Shown here in pieces: positions 1-7,401 of a DNA stretch of 64,000 bases. The position numbers were made by a program, and so were the translations under genes. Positions within the stretch are counted from its first letter, which is position 1; every line of letters begins with the position of its first letter. This DNA is from Kitasatospora sp. GAS204B. Lineage in GTDB: Bacteria > Actinomycetota > Actinomycetes > Streptomycetales > Streptomycetaceae. Below the pieces are notes generated by a model that saw only the letters and a list, made by a program, of their open reading frames with translations, did not search any database and was not told the DNA's origin. The stretch covers positions 62,001 to 126,000 of the forward strand of contig NZ_JARZAG010000023.1 of the NCBI RefSeq assembly GCF_029892155.1. Reading direction: 5' to 3'.

Positions 1-244
1 GGTGGCCGGCCACCGGGATCCCGTTGATCTCGGCGAGGGCCTGGTTGACGTACCGGTAGCGCAGGTCCAGGTCGAGGACGGCGATGCCCACCGTGGCGCG
101 GTCGAGGATCTGGCGCACCAGGTGGTAGTCGGCGAGCAGCGCGTCGAGCGCGGGTTGCTCGCCGAGCGCGGCGTCCAGCGCGGCCAGCAGCTCGCGGGCC
201 TGGGTGTCGTCCAGGAAGGAGAACGCGCCAACGGGGTCGGCCAT
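1..244 (-). CDS. PAS-domain protein, N-terminal part only
   Basis: The first 81 residues of a minus-strand protein that continues past the left edge. The ATG at 244-242 has a strong ribosome site (GCAGGAGGC) six bases upstream. After about 50 residues of helical sequence comes a typical PAS start (ILDRATVGIAVLDLDLRYRY, then VNQALAEINGIP). In actinobacteria such N-termini often belong to PAS-SpoIIE/PP2C phosphatases or PAS sensor kinases, but the output domain is outside the window, so the function cannot be named. Confidence 0.75.
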   Translation of the reverse strand, partial: MADPVGAFSFLDDTQARELLAALDAALGEQPALDALLADYHLVRQILDRATVGIAVLDLDLRYRYVNQALAEINGIPVAGH

Positions 245-304
245 GAAAGCCTCCTGCCTGGCCGGGGGCAGCCCTCGATCTGATCATCGCATCGATGCCG
301 AGCT

Positions 305-341
305 GCCGCCGGGTGCCACGAGGACCGTGGCACCCGGCGGC
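305..341 (-). terminator. Hairpin terminator after the GH31 gene
   Basis: Perfect inverted repeat with 16-bp arms (305-320 and 326-341) and a 5-base loop. It lies 18 bases past the stop codon of the glycosidase gene and upstream of the PAS gene start, so it can end glycosidase transcription. There is no U-tract, as is usual in actinobacteria. Confidence 0.75.
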
Positions 342-359
342 CTGCGACTCAGCGGGGGC

Positions 360-3026
360 TCAGCGGGACAGACCGCCCGCGCCGGCCAGCAGCAGCGAGA
401 AGCCGCTGCCGGTGGACTCCTGCGGCGTGCTGACGTGCACCACGCCGGCCGCCGCGTCGTACCACCAGCTGCCGCCGGGCCCCGCCGGCGCGCTCGCCGA
501 GGTGGCGCGGGGCAGTGGGCGGCCGCCGATCAGCACCGCTCCGGGCTCGGCGCCCACGTGCACGGTGAAGTCGTACGCGCGGGCCGCCGGCTTGCCGGTG
601 TAGTCGCCGACGCTCGGGCCGACCGTCACCTCGGTCAGGCCGTGGCCCTGGCCGAGCGCCCGGACGCTGACCTGCTGGGTGGCGTGGGCGCCCTGCTGGT
701 AGGCGCGAGTGGTGCCGTCGTCCTCGTAGAGGGTGAAGTCCGACTGGCCCTGGGCGTAGATGTCGTAGTCCAGGCGGGTGGTGTCCCGGGTCTGCCAGGA
801 GAGCGTGCCCTGCGGCCACATCGGCACGACGGCGCCGGCCTTGACGAAGAGCGGCAGGGTGTCCAGCGGTGCCTGGTAGCCGTTGACGGTGGTCGGGCCC
901 TGGTAGGTCTTGCCGGTCCAGTAGTCGACCCAGGTGCCCTTGGGCAGGTAGATGCCGTTGCGGGTCTGCGAGCCGTCGTAGACCGGTGCGATCAGGAAGT
1001 CGTCGCCGGAGAGGAACTCGTACTTCGCGGCGTCCCCCCAGGTGTTGGGGTCGTTCGGGTAGTCCAGGACCAGCGGGCGGACCGGGCCGACGCCGCTGCT
1101 GTGGGCCTGGGCGGCGAGCGTGTAGAGGTAGGGCAGCAGGCGCTCCTTGAGCTGCAGGTAGCGGTTGTTGATCGAGGTGTACGGCTGGCCGAACCGCCAG
1201 GGCTGCTTGTCGGTGGCCGCCCAGCCGTCCATGGTCATGATGGTCGGGATGAAGGTCTTCCACTCCAGGTCGCGGGTCTCGACCTGCGGATCGCTGCCGA
1301 AGATGCCGCCGACGTCGCCGGTGTCGTAGGCGATGCCGGACATGGTGGCGCCCGCGTAGGTCGGGATCTGCCAGCGCAGGTAGTCGGTGGTGCCGGTCTG
1401 GTCGCCGCTCCACACCACGCCGCAGCGCTGCACGCCGGCCCAGGAGACCGGCAGCCAGACGAAGCCGCGCGCGTCGCTGTTCTGTTCGATGCCGTCCTTG
1501 GCCTGCTGGCAGCCGTCCAGCGCGAACTGGTAGCCGGGGCCGACCCAGCCGACGTCCAGCTTGCGCACCCGCACGCCCGCCTTGACCTCCTCACCCTGGT
1601 TGGGTAGGCCGGTGGAGGTCCACAGGCCGAGTTGCATCTGGTGGGCGCGCAGGCCGTCGCCGGTCTGCTGGAGGTTCTCGTAGCCGCAGCCGTAGCCGTC
1701 GTTGACCAGCATCCAGCCGAGCGGGGTCTGGTTCTGGGTGTAGCCGTCGGCGACCTTGAGCGCGTCCAGGGTGTGCCGCTCACCGCGATTGGCGTTGTGC
1801 AGGTAGCAGTCCGAGTCGCCCGGCTCCAGGCCGTAGACCGGGGGCATGAAGGGCTTGCCGACCAGGTCGGTGTACTGCCCGATGATCTTCTTCAGGTCGG
1901 GGCCGTAGAAGTAGTAGCCGTCGAACCGGCGCTCCTGGGCCGAGGTGGTGACCGGGTCGCCGAAGTCGTAGACGCCGGGGGCGAAGGTGTCGCGGAAGAC
2001 GCCGTAGCCGCTGCTGGAGAGGTAGAACGGCTGGGAGTTGTTGTAACCGCCGTCGTTCCAGTTGTAGTTGTTGGCCACGTTCACCCGCTGACCGCGGTGC
2101 GAGAAGCTGCCGTTCTGCTCGCCGCCGCCGTAGAACTGCTCCTGGGGGCCGCGTGCCAGGGTCTGCTGCATGGCGTCCCCGGTCCAGGTCAGGCCGCGGG
2201 TCTCCTGCCAGACGACGGTGCGGTTGTCGGACTGGTAGAGCGCGAAGCGCAGCGGGTTCTTGTAGGCGCGCAGCACCACGTCCTTGGAGGCCAACGCCCA
2301 GTAGTCGCCGGCGTCCCAGCTGCGGGTGCCGGCGATGGCCGACGGCGGGTCGGGGACCATCTCCTTGCCCGGCGGGTCGGTGAAGGTGCCGTCCGGGGCC
2401 AGCTGGAGGCGGAACACGTCGTCGGCGGTGAAGTCGACCCGGGCCTTGGCGGTGCCGGCCTGGATCAGGTAGCCGTTGCCGTCGTGGCTGAGCGCGGTGG
2501 CGGCGCCGACCGTGGTGGGCTGCGGGATGTTCGCGGTCCCGGTGTAGCCGGACGCGGCCACCGAGTACGGCACCACCAGCACGTGGTAGAGGCCCGAGGC
2601 GTTCGGGATGATGGCCGCGTTGGGCGCGGTGGAGTTGGTGCTCTCGGCGACCTCGTGGCCCGCGCTGTCGTAGATGTAGAGGTCGAACTCGTCGTTCGCG
2701 CCTGGCCAGTTGATCGAGACCGGGACGCCGCCGTCGGGGTTGCCCTGCCAGTAGCTCGCCGGGACGTCGACGGTGATGTCGAAGTGGTCGCAGGTTCGGT
2801 TCTGCGGATCCTGGGCCTGGGGCGGGCAGTGTGACGGGTCGGGGACCGAGGCGTTGGTGTAGCTCTGGCCCTGCCAACTGAGGGTGCGGCTGCCGGTCAG
2901 GGCGAGGGTGCCGCCCGGTGGCGCGGCCGCGTGGGCGGCGACCTGGCCGCCGAGCAAGGCGCAGAGCACGGCGAGTACGGCGGTCAGAACGAAGGTGCGG
3001 GGCTGGGAGGTTCGGCGCGTTCGCAT
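360..3026 (-). CDS. Secreted GH31 family glycoside hydrolase
   Basis: 888 residues from the ATG at 3026. That start is preferred because it gives a clean Sec signal peptide (basic MRTRRTSQPR, hydrophobic 12-30, cleavage near AHAAA); upstream in-frame starts only add an unlikely basic leader. Residues about 80-170 look like a bacterial pre-peptidase/beta-sandwich domain, followed by the GH31 N-terminal beta domain and barrel. GH31 marks are the expected nucleophile D491 (RKLDVGWVG), the expected acid/base D542 (VVWSGDQTG) and YDTGDVGGIFG. C-terminal beta domains follow. The text around residues 400-445 (EPGDSDCYLHN, GWMLVNDGYGCGY) reminds me of the alpha-N-acetylgalactosaminidase branch of GH31 more than of alpha-glucosidases. 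This is from memory, so the substrate is uncertain. It acts outside the cell, retaining mechanism by family. Confidence 0.88.
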   Translation of the reverse strand: MRTRRTSQPRTFVLTAVLAVLCALLGGQVAAHAAAPPGGTLALTGSRTLSWQGQSYTNASVPDPSHCPPQAQDPQNRTCDHFDITVDVPASYWQGNPDGGVPVSINWPGANDEFDLYIYDSAGHEVAESTNSTAPNAAIIPNASGLYHVLVVPYSVAASGYTGTANIPQPTTVGAATALSHDGNGYLIQAGTAKARVDFTADDVFRLQLAPDGTFTDPPGKEMVPDPPSAIAGTRSWDAGDYWALASKDVVLRAYKNPLRFALYQSDNRTVVWQETRGLTWTGDAMQQTLARGPQEQFYGGGEQNGSFSHRGQRVNVANNYNWNDGGYNNSQPFYLSSSGYGVFRDTFAPGVYDFGDPVTTSAQERRFDGYYFYGPDLKKIIGQYTDLVGKPFMPPVYGLEPGDSDCYLHNANRGERHTLDALKVADGYTQNQTPLGWMLVNDGYGCGYENLQQTGDGLRAHQMQLGLWTSTGLPNQGEEVKAGVRVRKLDVGWVGPGYQFALDGCQQAKDGIEQNSDARGFVWLPVSWAGVQRCGVVWSGDQTGTTDYLRWQIPTYAGATMSGIAYDTGDVGGIFGSDPQVETRDLEWKTFIPTIMTMDGWAATDKQPWRFGQPYTSINNRYLQLKERLLPYLYTLAAQAHSSGVGPVRPLVLDYPNDPNTWGDAAKYEFLSGDDFLIAPVYDGSQTRNGIYLPKGTWVDYWTGKTYQGPTTVNGYQAPLDTLPLFVKAGAVVPMWPQGTLSWQTRDTTRLDYDIYAQGQSDFTLYEDDGTTRAYQQGAHATQQVSVRALGQGHGLTEVTVGPSVGDYTGKPAARAYDFTVHVGAEPGAVLIGGRPLPRATSASAPAGPGGSWWYDAAAGVVHVSTPQESTGSGFSLLLAGAGGLSR

Positions 3027-3173
3027 GCGGCCGTCCAGGGGTGGGGAGTGGCGGGTGGAGTGGCAGGCTGGGACTCTGTGGCGCGGCCATGACAGGAGAG
3101 GGGCTCGCGGTCCTGGGTGGGCCGGTGACCGGGGCCGACAGTAGCAGTGCGTTTCTGCGCGCTCAATGGAGTA

Positions 3174-3191
3174 GTGCGCACGAATGCGCAC
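3174..3191. promoter_or_regulatory. Inverted repeat in the GH31/SHOCT divergent region
   Basis: GTGCGC-acgaat-GCGCAC, 6-bp arms, within the 294-bp region between the divergent glycosidase (starts 3026) and SHOCT gene (starts 3321). Further GCGCAC copies follow at about 3214-3236. It could be an operator for a local regulator. No regulator gene lies nearby. Confidence 0.3.
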
Positions 3192-3320
3192 GAGCTTTAT
3201 AGGGCGCACTCATAATCGCGGCGCACACTGGAGGAAACCCGACAAGTCGGGCTGTGGGGCTGACGGTTTCGACAGCGAGGCATCGAGGTCTCGTGGTCGA
3301 GGTCGGAGAGGTGGTGTGGG

Positions 3321-3692
3321 ATGTTCTTCCACCGCTATCACCACGGAGGTGGCGTCGGCGGCTGGCACGCCGGGTTCTGGCTCTTCTCGATCGGCGGGTT
3401 CCTGCTGCTCGCGCTGCTGGTGGTGCTGATCGTGATGCTGATCCGGTATGCGGGGAGTCGCCACCACGCGTCCGCGCCCGGGGGAGCGATGAGCGGTCCG
3501 GTGAGCGGCGGCTGGCACGCCCGGCCGGGCGGCGAGGCCGAGCGCATCCTCGGGGAGCGGTATGCGCGCGGCGAGATCGACGAGGAGGAGTACCAGCGGC
3601 GGTTGTGGATGCTGCGTGATCCCGGCGGCGGGCCGGGCGACGGGTCCGGTGGCGGGCCGGGTGGCCCGGGGGGTGCGCCGCCAGCGGGCTGA
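3321..3692 (+). CDS. Small SHOCT-domain membrane protein
   Basis: 123 residues. A Gly/His-rich N-terminus is followed by one transmembrane helix (about residues 20-43), a linker, then a SHOCT motif (residues about 71-97: ERILGERYARGEIDEEEYQR). It ends in a Gly/Pro-rich tail. SHOCT motifs are short oligomerisation modules common in actinobacterial membrane proteins; no specific partner is known. The GAGAGG upstream supports the ATG. The gene ends nine bases before the convergent recombinase gene's stop. Confidence 0.8.
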   Translation: MFFHRYHHGGGVGGWHAGFWLFSIGGFLLLALLVVLIVMLIRYAGSRHHASAPGGAMSGPVSGGWHARPGGEAERILGERYARGEIDEEEYQRRLWMLRDPGGGPGDGSGGGPGGPGGAPPAG

Positions 3693-3700
3693 CCTGGTGG

Positions 3701-5053
3701 TCAGCGCGGCAGGATCTCGATCCGGGACGGGTCGAAGACGCTGCGGCTGGTGGAGGAGGCGGCGATCCGGATGCCGGCGAAGAAGTGCCGGAAGACCGCC
3801 GCCTTGCGGGCCGGCGAGAGCCGGGGCCAGCCGAACCTGGCCGCCGGGCCGGTCGGCACACCGTGCAGCGCGGGGTGGTGGACGGCGGGTTGGTGCGGGG
3901 TGGGTTGGTGCGCGGCGGGTTGGGGCCTGTCGTCGCCGGGAGGCTCCGGCCGGCTCGGGAGCAGCGCTTCGAGCAGCGCGATCGCCCGCTCGGCGACGTG
4001 GGCCTCCAGCGACTCGGCGCCGATGTGCCGGGTGCAGTGCTCCGCCTCCAGGCTGCTGTTCGAGGTGCAGGCGTAGGTCGGGTAGCTGCCCACCATCGAG
4101 CCGACCATGTGGCGCTCGCACCGGGTGCAGCGCACCAGCGAGGTCAACGGGTACTCGCGCCGCGGCTTGCGGGTCGCGGCCTGCTCGCGGACCCGGTCGG
4201 TGCGCAGCCGCTGCGCCGCCTCCCAGTCGGCGACGCTCACGCACGGGGGCCAGCCGGCGGTCAGGTAGTCGCCGTCCGCCGCCCGCACCACCGTGCCGGC
4301 CAGCAGCCGCAGCGCCGCGTACCGCGGGGCCTCGATCAGCCGGCCGACCCCGCTGACGGTCCACCTGTTCCCGTACGCGGTCGGGATCCGGCGCTGGTTC
4401 AGGTCGAGCGCGAGGGCGCGTAGTGACTCGCCGCCGAGGAACCGGGCGAACAACTCGCGGACCACCTGCGCCTCGTCCTCGACGAGTCCGGTCATGCCGG
4501 GGGTGTAGCCGAACCGGCGCAGCCCGCCGCCATGGCTCCGCCCCGCCTCGGCGGCGGCGCGGTGCGCGTCGCGGGCGCGCTCGGAGGTCCGGCGGGCGGC
4601 GCGGCAGGCGCGTTCGGCGGGGCGCAGCAGCGCGTCCCGGACTGCGGGGTCGTCGAGGTCGTGCGGGTGCCCGTGCAGCCGGACCCCGTGGCGGGGCGCG
4701 AGGGTGAGCAACTCGGCGAGTGCGCACGGATGTTCCTCCAGGCGCTCGGCCCGGTCCAGGAAGAGGTGGTGGAACTCCTCGGCCCGGATCGCGTCGAGCA
4801 GCGCGGCCCACCCGGGCAGCGTGCGGGCGGGCATCGGAGCGGCGGGCGGGCGGGAGTCGGCGAAGACGTGTCGGGCGGCCACGATGAGGCCGAGCGCGGC
4901 GGCCCGCTCGCGGGCCAGTGCCTCCTGGAGGTCGAGGTCCAGCCGGGCGTCGGCGTCCTTGCCGACGTCCTTGCTCGTGTCCTTGCCGGGTGAGGGCCAG
5001 CAGTAGACCGCGGCACGGCGATCGGGCTCGCCGGTGGGGGAGGCAACGGGCAC
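3701..5053 (-). CDS. Atypical serine recombinase (R-to-W in the catalytic motif)
   Basis: 450 residues from a GTG at 5053, with GAGGA seven bases upstream. The layout is that of a large serine recombinase: resolvase-like N-domain (about 12-165), 'Recombinase' DNA-binding domain (about 170-290, RFGYTPGMTG then RRIPTAYGNRWT) and zinc ribbon (C309, C312, C329, C340). A Pro/His-rich linker and a short C-terminal domain follow. Against the six resolvase catalytic residues I can place Tyr17, Ser21, Asp100, Arg101 and Arg104. The arginine of the Y-x-R-x-S motif is a tryptophan (Y-C-W-P-S), and the segment between is shortened and charged. It may therefore be weakly active or only DNA-binding. No attachment sites or phage genes flank it. 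An iron box lies 112 bp upstream. Confidence 0.8.
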   Translation of the reverse strand: MPVASPTGEPDRRAAVYCWPSPGKDTSKDVGKDADARLDLDLQEALARERAAALGLIVAARHVFADSRPPAAPMPARTLPGWAALLDAIRAEEFHHLFLDRAERLEEHPCALAELLTLAPRHGVRLHGHPHDLDDPAVRDALLRPAERACRAARRTSERARDAHRAAAEAGRSHGGGLRRFGYTPGMTGLVEDEAQVVRELFARFLGGESLRALALDLNQRRIPTAYGNRWTVSGVGRLIEAPRYAALRLLAGTVVRAADGDYLTAGWPPCVSVADWEAAQRLRTDRVREQAATRKPRREYPLTSLVRCTRCERHMVGSMVGSYPTYACTSNSSLEAEHCTRHIGAESLEAHVAERAIALLEALLPSRPEPPGDDRPQPAAHQPTPHQPAVHHPALHGVPTGPAARFGWPRLSPARKAAVFRHFFAGIRIAASSTSRSVFDPSRIEILPR

Positions 5054-5164
5054 GGTCGGTCCTCGGGTCTGGGCATGGCGGCATCCGCGAACGGTGTCCG
5101 GCCGGACCGGCCGTCGCGGCGCGCGCAGAGGAGCCCGAGGCGGTCAGGCAAGGACGACCTAAGG

Positions 5165-5182
5165 AAGGCTAGCCTAGCCTAA
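5165..5182 (-). promoter_or_regulatory. Iron box (DmdR/IdeR-type) upstream of the recombinase
   Basis: Read on the minus strand this is TTAGGCTAGGCTAGCCTT. It matches the actinobacterial iron box TTAGGTTAGGCTAACCTAA at 15 of the first 18 positions and keeps the AGG/CCT core. The only gene it faces within reach is the serine recombinase, whose start is 112 bp away. The two other iron boxes in this window flank siderophore genes. If functional, iron-loaded DmdR would repress the recombinase gene. Confidence 0.65.
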
Positions 5183-5370
5183 TTCTCGCGGGAAAGGGGA
5201 GCCCTGACGAGTGATCTGGTACTCGTCGGATTGACGGTGGGGTGACGGCGAGTGAGGTGTCGGGACGTCAGGTCTGCGGGTGGGCGCGGCGGTGCGCGGC
5301 GACGCGCCTGCGGGTCTGGTCGCCGTGGTCAGCGGCGCGGCGCTCGCTCGCGGAGCCCGGGGCACGCGTT

Positions 5371-5401
5371 GACCCTCCCGTCGGGGGGCGACGGGAGGGT
5401 C
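5371..5401 (-). terminator. Hairpin terminator after the 5421 gene
   Basis: Perfect 13-bp arms (5371-5383 and 5389-5401) with a five-G loop, 20 bases beyond the stop codon of the minus-strand membrane-protein gene. Confidence 0.75.
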
Positions 5402-5420
5402 GGATCGGTGCGGTGGGTGC

Positions 5421-5933
5421 TCAGACGGGCATCGGGGTCCGGGCGGGGCGCAGGCGCAGGGCGCGGATGCGGATGGTCAGCAGGCGGGAGACGGCCTCGC
5501 CCAGGGCCATCAGGACGAAGGCGGCGACCCAGGCCTGCTGGCTGGTGATGTGCTGGTTGCGGCTGAAGCCGGCCACCTGCTGACCGAAGCCGGTGTGTTC
5601 GCTGGCCAGCACGAAGGCGATCCGGGCGCCGATACCGCCCACCCAGAGTGCGGCCGCGAGCAGGCCGGCCTTCGCGAAGGCGCCCTCGCGGGTGCTCCAC
5701 ACCCGGGTGGTCAGGCCGGCCAGGGTGCCGAGCAGCACGCCGAGGGCGGCCAGGCCGATCTCCAGGGCGAGGTCGCCGCCGGCGGTGGGGACCGACTTCA
5801 GGTAGATCACGGCGGTGGCGCCGATCAGCACGACCGGCAGGACCAGGCTCACGAGGTCGAGCTTGCCGCCGCGCATCTGCCGCAGGACGAGGAGGACCAG
5901 GGCGATCTGCACGCAGTACTCGGTGGTGTTCAT
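5421..5933 (-). CDS. Integral membrane protein of unknown function
   Basis: 170 residues. About five hydrophobic helices can be seen (near residues 6-20, 28-45, 55-75, 87-105 and 132-150), linked by short charged loops, and the tail is Arg-rich. I do not recognise the family; it resembles small DUF-type inner-membrane proteins of actinobacteria. There is no clear ribosome site before the ATG. The 37-bp hairpin ends the region just upstream, so transcription presumably starts between 5934 and 5974 or reads through from the siderophore operon. Confidence 0.6.
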   Translation of the reverse strand: MNTTEYCVQIALVLLVLRQMRGGKLDLVSLVLPVVLIGATAVIYLKSVPTAGGDLALEIGLAALGVLLGTLAGLTTRVWSTREGAFAKAGLLAAALWVGGIGARIAFVLASEHTGFGQQVAGFSRNQHITSQQAWVAAFVLMALGEAVSRLLTIRIRALRLRPARTPMPV

Positions 5934-5974
5934 GGTGGTAAGCCTCGCGCGGAGCGGGCGGGTGCGCCTCGGCC

Positions 5975-6050
5975 CCCGGGTGGGTCAGGGGTTGGAGCCC
6001 GCTCTCCACCCCCGGGTGGAGAGCGGGCTCCAACCCCTGACCCACCCGGG
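5975..6050 (-). terminator. Perfect 37-bp inverted repeat, probable terminator of the siderophore operon
   Basis: Arms 5975-6011 and 6014-6050 are exact reverse complements with only two bases (CC) between them. It lies downstream, on the same strand, of the siderophore operon. If the MITE at 6061-6220 and one CTAG are removed, the hairpin would begin about six bases after the decarboxylase stop codon, a typical terminator position. It could also act as a transcriptional insulator for the gene at 5421. Confidence 0.75.
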
Positions 6051-6060
6051 CCGGCACTAG

Positions 6061-6220
6061 GGCCTGTACGGCGGATCTTTCCGGGCCCGCGACGCCGGGC
6101 ATCCCGGCTGGACGCACGCCCGAATCGCCCAAGTACGTCCAGTACGAGGACGACTCGGGCGCACGCCCAGCCGGGCGCCCAACGCCGCGGGCTCATCCGA
6201 AAAGATCCGCCGTACAGGCC
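6061..6220. mobile_element. 160-bp MITE-like palindromic element, copy 1
   Basis: Bounded by 20-bp perfect terminal inverted repeats (GGCCTGTACGGCGGATCTTT) and by CTAG on both sides (6057-6060 and 6221-6224), which looks like a target-site duplication. The interior is an imperfect palindrome, so a transcript would fold into one long hairpin. It has no coding capacity for a transposase. A second copy at 45406-45565 is the same length in reverse orientation with one base different. CTAG targets and such ends point to mobilisation by an IS5-type transposase, which is inferred; none is in the window. The right-hand CTAG contains the stop codon of the decarboxylase gene. Confidence 0.85.
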
Positions 6221-7396
6221 CTAGCGCAGCAGGTGGAAGTCCGGCTGGGGGTGCATCAGGAAGCCGTGGTGCGAGATGTTCCAGGCGTACGCCCCGGCCA
6301 GGCCGAACACCACCCGGTCGCCGGCCCGCAGCACCGGCACGGCGGCCCGGTGCGCTAGCACGTCCTTGGGGGTGCAGAGCTGCCCGGCGAGCGTGACCCG
6401 GCCGCTCTCGGCCGCCGGGCGCGGCCACGGGTGCGGCCAGTGCTCGACGGGCAGCACCGCGAACGGCTGGTCGTGCCCGCGGGCGGCGGGTGTGCGCAGG
6501 TGGTGGGTGCCGCCGCGGAGCACCGCGAACTCCTCGCCGTGGCTGCGCTTGACCTCCAGCACCTCACTCGCGTACCAGCCGCAGTACGCGGTCAGCGCGC
6601 GGCCCGGTTCGATCCGCAGCCGCAGTCCGGGGTGGCGTCGCAGCAGCCGGGCCAGCCCCGCGCCGTAGCCGGGCCAGTCGAAGCGGGCGGTGGGGTCGGC
6701 GTAGTCCACGGCCATGCCGCCGCCCAGGTTGACCTCCTCGATCGGCACCGGCAGCCCGGCCGCCCACTCCACCAGCTGCTCGGCGACCGCGAGTTGGTCG
6801 GCCGCGTGCAGGCCGCTGGCCAGGTGCGCGTGGATGCCGCGCAGTCGCAGCCGTCGGGCGAGGCGGGGATCGGCCAACAGCCGCAGCGCGTGGTCCAGTT
6901 GCTCGGGGTCCAGGCCGAACGGGGTGGGCCGGCCGCCCATCGCCAGCGGCACGCCGTCCAGCGCGCCCGCGCGAACCGGCAGGTTGACCCGCAGCAGCAG
7001 GTCGACCGGTTCGGTGGCCAGCGCGGCGAGCCGGTGGAGTTCGGCCACGCTCTCCACGTGCCAGCGGTGCACGCCGGCGGCCAGTGCGGCGGCCAGCTCG
7101 GCGGGGGCCTTGCCCGGTCCGCCGAAGGCCAGCCGGGCGCCCGGCACGGCGGCTCGCAGATGGGTCAACTCGCCGCCGGAGGACACCTCGTAGCCGTCCA
7201 CGGTGTCACGCAGTGCGGTCAGCACGGCGGGGTCGGGGTTGGCCTTGGCGGCGTAGTACAGCTCCACCCGCTCGGGCAGTGCGGCCCGGATCGCCGCCGC
7301 GTGGGCGCGCAGCGCGGGCAGGTCGTAGAGGTAGGCGGGCAGCGCCTCGGCGGGCCGGGCGGCCACCTCGGCGCGGACGGCGGACGGCAGCTCCAT
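6221..7396 (-). CDS. PLP-dependent decarboxylase of the siderophore operon (PvsE-like)
   Basis: 391 residues, fold type III (alanine racemase-like) decarboxylase of the Orn/Lys/DAP decarboxylase group. The PLP lysine is K51 (YYAAKANP). Phosphate-binding glycines are in NLGGGMAVDY (224-232) and EPGRALTAY (263-271). The active-site cysteine is C341 (GQLCTPKD) at the dimer interface. In vibrioferrin and staphyloferrin B pathways the homologues PvsE and SbnH decarboxylate an amino acid or its citryl adduct to supply an amine such as ethanolamine or diaminoethane. It is the last gene of the operon, five bases after the preceding stop. Its TAG stop is part of the CTAG bordering the MITE. Confidence 0.9.
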   Translation of the reverse strand: MELPSAVRAEVAARPAEALPAYLYDLPALRAHAAAIRAALPERVELYYAAKANPDPAVLTALRDTVDGYEVSSGGELTHLRAAVPGARLAFGGPGKAPAELAAALAAGVHRWHVESVAELHRLAALATEPVDLLLRVNLPVRAGALDGVPLAMGGRPTPFGLDPEQLDHALRLLADPRLARRLRLRGIHAHLASGLHAADQLAVAEQLVEWAAGLPVPIEEVNLGGGMAVDYADPTARFDWPGYGAGLARLLRRHPGLRLRIEPGRALTAYCGWYASEVLEVKRSHGEEFAVLRGGTHHLRTPAARGHDQPFAVLPVEHWPHPWPRPAAESGRVTLAGQLCTPKDVLAHRAAVPVLRAGDRVVFGLAGAYAWNISHHGFLMHPQPDFHLLR

Positions 7397-7401
7397 GGTG
7401 G

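Larger units (their letters stand above)
5054..5420. other. Intergenic region between recombinase and membrane-protein genes
   Basis: 367 bases with no convincing gene. It holds the iron box at 5165-5182, which faces the recombinase gene, and the hairpin terminator at 5371-5401 of the membrane-protein gene at 5421. Open frames reading to the right through it run into the terminator and have no recognisable protein signature. Confidence 0.6.

Noticed and set aside
5242..5583. Plus-strand frame downstream of the iron box at 5165
   Set aside because: It runs through the terminator at 5371 and into the opposite strand of a membrane-protein gene, and shows no protein signature. The box is better assigned to the recombinase.
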